Shown one piece after another: positions 15,601-17,315 of a stretch of 17,315 nucleotides of DNA (its first letter is position 1; every line of letters begins with the position of its first letter). The notes under the pieces were generated by a model that was not told the origin of the DNA, did no database searches, and saw nothing but the letters and a program-made list of their open reading frames with translations. Source of the DNA: Gonium pectorale (taxonomy: Eukaryota > Chlorophyta > Chlorophyceae > Chlamydomonadales > Volvocaceae); the NCBI GenBank assembly GCA_001584585.1, contig LSYV01000269.1, positions 9,815-27,129 of the forward strand. The letters are read 5' to 3'. The position numbers were made by a program, and so were the translations under genes.

Positions 15601-16922
15601 TGTGCGGTACGCCTCACGCCCCGCGCTGCCCCAGCACCCAGCACCCAGCGCCCAGCACCCAGCACCCAGCGCCGGGCCACCGTAAATTCGGCGCCCCCCC
15701 CCGCCCCCCTGTCCCAGTGCCCCAATGGTCCGTGCACCCCGGCCCCCCCCCGCACACACACAACTGTTTTGAGCATACCGTGACGCATACATAACACAAC
15801 GCCGCACGCACATGTATGCGTAGTAGCTCAACCAATTGTGGCCGCTACGTTGTTCGCGCATGTGGGTGAGGGATTGTGTGGGGTGTGGGGTGGGGGGTGG
15901 GGGGTGGGGGGTGTATCTCTCACCGCCTGGCGCACCCCGGCGCTGTAGTCCTCCCGCCGGGGGCTGCACAGCCCGGTGACCGGATCAGGCGCCTTGCGGT
16001 CTCCGCAGATGCGACCCTGCGGCCCGGCGGGGAAGGGGCGGGGCGTGGGGCGGGGCGGGGCGGGGGGGGGGGAGGGGGGGACAGGGCGTTGGGCGGCGCT
16101 CCCCACGGGCGAACCTCACCAGGCACTCGCACCGGCGTGCGGGAGTTGCGGCAACGAGACGTCCGTTTGCGGCGATGCTTTGCTTCGCCCAGCCCTTCCT
16201 TCCGGCCCCCTGCCTGTTGCACACACACAGACACCCCTCTCCCCTCATTGCCTGCCGCCCTCCCCCACCGCGAAGAAGAAGGTGCCCGGCCGCGCGAAGG
16301 GCTTGCCCCGCTTGGCTGCCCTGGCCTCCACCGCGGGGTTGAGCGGCGACAGCTGGAAGCCCTGGGTGGTGATCATGACCGGGATCACAATATCCTGCGT
16401 GGGTGGGAGGCGTGTGTTGAAAAGGAAAACGCAGGGGGGAGGCGTGTGGGGGGGGGGATGGGGGGGGGGTGAGAGGATTGCGGGTAGGGGGCGGTCAAGA
16501 GAGAGGAAGGCGGGCTCAGTAGAAAGGCCCGAGGCGCATGCTACCCCCTCAACATCCGTGTGTGGGGTTGGGTCGGAGGCAGGTGTGTGGGTCCTGTACG
16601 CGTGACGGCGCGCTCAGACAGACGTACATATTAGCAGGCAAGCAAGCGAGCAACACTTCGGAGGCGGGTGGGCGTGGGCGTAGGTGTAGGTCAGCAGCCG
16701 GCGCGCAGGCCCGCCGGCGCAGGTCTGCGTGCCGGCTGCTGTCCGTGTGGCCGCCCCCCTCCCCCCGCCCGCTCCCGCCCGCTGCCCACCTTGCCGGGCC
16801 TGTGTGCTGGGCGCCACTTGGGCAGCGGGTGGTACGTGTGGATGCCCCAGTGGGTCAGCCACGTGATGTTTGACAGCGTGGAGTTCATGTCCCGCCGCAT
16901 GTCCACCGGCAGCTCGTGTATC
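12633..16922 (-). CDS. Exostosin-family (GT47) glycosyltransferase, C-terminal 344 residues
   Basis: A Golgi-type glycosyltransferase of the exostosin/GT47 family, expected to add sugars to cell-wall or glycoprotein glycans; the donor sugar cannot be told. Minus-strand exons are 16922-16790, 16394-16269, 16016-15924, 15260-15195, 14640-14407, 13914-13836, 13194-13078 and 12820-12633 (stop TGA at 12635-12633). All introns are GT-AG and all joins keep frame (the last two split codons G|AC and G|GC; the others fall between codons). Family hallmarks are LTHWGIHTYHP, DIVIPVM, GTFFFAGRICGD, YSAGVRQAVYLHHRNRTGF, the SHKFCLAPTGGGHGKRQVL block, GCVPVTITDGVHQPFE, a W-x-x-F-S-V segment, then AAQHMFYSSSLGSIHGEDGRYDAFE. 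Sequons at residues 13, 18, 124 and 301 fit a lumenal protein. The C-terminal 60 residues contain six cysteines, including C-Y-E-C and C-C. The signal anchor and any EGF-like N-terminal domain lie outside the window. The first visible exon starts with the last base of a split codon, so the gene is 5'-truncated. Confidence 0.93.
13658..13681 (-). repeat. GCCCCC hexamer repeat, four units, in a GT47 intron
   Basis: Four perfect GCCCCC units on the plus strand, within the 641-base intron 13835-13195 of the glycosyltransferase gene. The transcribed strand carries GGGGGC repeats, able in principle to form a G-quadruplex in the pre-mRNA. Confidence 0.9.
14866..14895 (-). repeat. Perfect tandem duplication of a 15-mer in a GT47 intron
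   Basis: GCCACGCCTCGCCTC occurs twice back to back, inside the 554-base intron 15194-14641. No function apparent. Confidence 0.9.
15630..15671 (-). repeat. Heptamer repeat with 21-base higher order in a GT47 intron
   Basis: Six units of CCCAGC[A/G] on the plus strand. The last base runs A, A, G, A, A, G, so the array is two identical 21-base blocks, each made of three heptamers. It lies in the 663-base intron 15923-15261. Confidence 0.92.
15878..15912 (+). repeat. G-rich GGGGGGT tract beside a GT47 donor site
   Basis: The plus strand has repeated runs of four to six G separated by single T, ending about 11 bases from the 5' splice site of the intron that begins at 15923. The plus strand could form a G-quadruplex; the transcript carries the complementary C-rich sequence. 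Confidence 0.8.
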
Positions 16923-17315
16923 CTGGGGCGCGGCGGGTGGGGGGCAGGGAAGGGTGGAGTTTGGGGTGCGGGGCGGGGTGGGGTGCAGAGCGGCGGCGGG
17001 CGGCAACGCAGCTGCAGCGGGCGAACAACAGGCCTCTCGCGAACAGACCACGGGTGCGTGTGGAGGTGTCGGGCACTCCCCCATTGGCGCGGGAGCCCGG
17101 GCTCGGACACCGTCCGGCCCGCCACCCCTACAGTAGCTTCTCCGCCTTCCTGGGCGACCCGCCTCCACCACCACCCTCCTCCCCGCAGCCTTTCATGGAC
17201 CGGGGTAGACAGGGGCGCACCCGGCCTCGCTATTGAGAATGCCTTCCAACCCTGCCCCCCATCCCCCCATTCCCCCGGTGTCCGCGACGCGACCCGTTTC
17301 CCATTCCGTATTACC
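16923..17315 (-). other. Upstream intron of the GT47 gene, running off the window
   Basis: The first visible GT47 exon is preceded on the minus strand by a C-rich tract ending in CGCCCCAG, a good acceptor with AG at 16924-16923. I could find no exon in the remaining 391 bases that continues the exostosin domain towards its N-terminus, so the whole stretch is probably intron. The plus strand holds pyrimidine-rich and G-rich tracts but no gene. Confidence 0.5.

Noticed and set aside
1..17315. CRISPR array, bacterial operon, insertion sequence or integrated virus
   Set aside because: The tandem repeats lack unique spacers of uniform length; genes are split by spliceosomal introns; no transposase, integrase, reverse transcriptase or capsid-like sequence was seen on either strand.

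Overview
This window looks like nuclear DNA of a GC-rich, intron-rich eukaryote, most probably a green alga (Chlorophyta). No bacterial operon structure is present. Genes are split by GT-AG introns (most donors GTGAGN or GTGGG, most acceptors a C-rich tract ending in CAG). Exons have almost only G or C at third codon positions. Low-complexity tracts such as poly-G, GT repeats and GCCCCC repeats are frequent. The lineage call is an inference. It rests on the base composition, the eukaryotic ribosomal protein eL37, the style of the exostosin-family glycosyltransferase (abundant in Chlamydomonas and Volvox relatives), and one TGTAA motif 41 bases after the eL37 stop, which resembles the chlorophyte polyadenylation signal. 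The other genes show no such signal nearby.

Layout: (1) 1-498 holds the 3' end of a plus-strand gene of unknown function; only its last exon is visible. (2) 499-2711 has no gene I can support and ends in the eL37 promoter and leader. (3) 2712-3602 is a complete four-exon gene for ribosomal protein eL37 (RPL37). (4) 3603-6904 is a 3.3 kb stretch without a convincing gene; it contains a strong hairpin and a short direct repeat. (5) 6905-9138, minus strand, encodes an unrecognised protein with a disordered acidic region, two copies of a 15-residue helical motif, and a C-terminal coiled coil. One of its introns carries a 26-bp minisatellite. (6) About 9139-9464 is a compact region between two divergent genes. 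(7) 9465-10650, plus strand, encodes a START-like (SRPBCC fold) lipid-binding protein. (8) 10651-12632 is a gene-free convergent spacer. (9) 12633-16922, minus strand, holds the last nine exons (344 residues) of an exostosin/GT47 glycosyltransferase whose 5' part lies beyond the window.

The genes do not form a pathway: translation, lipid binding, glycan synthesis and one unknown are simply neighbours. The best candidate for something undescribed is the minus-strand coiled-coil protein with the duplicated F-T-D-x-F-R-x-A-L-K-Q motif. All exon joins were made by eye from splice consensus, reading frame and family resemblance, with no transcript data.
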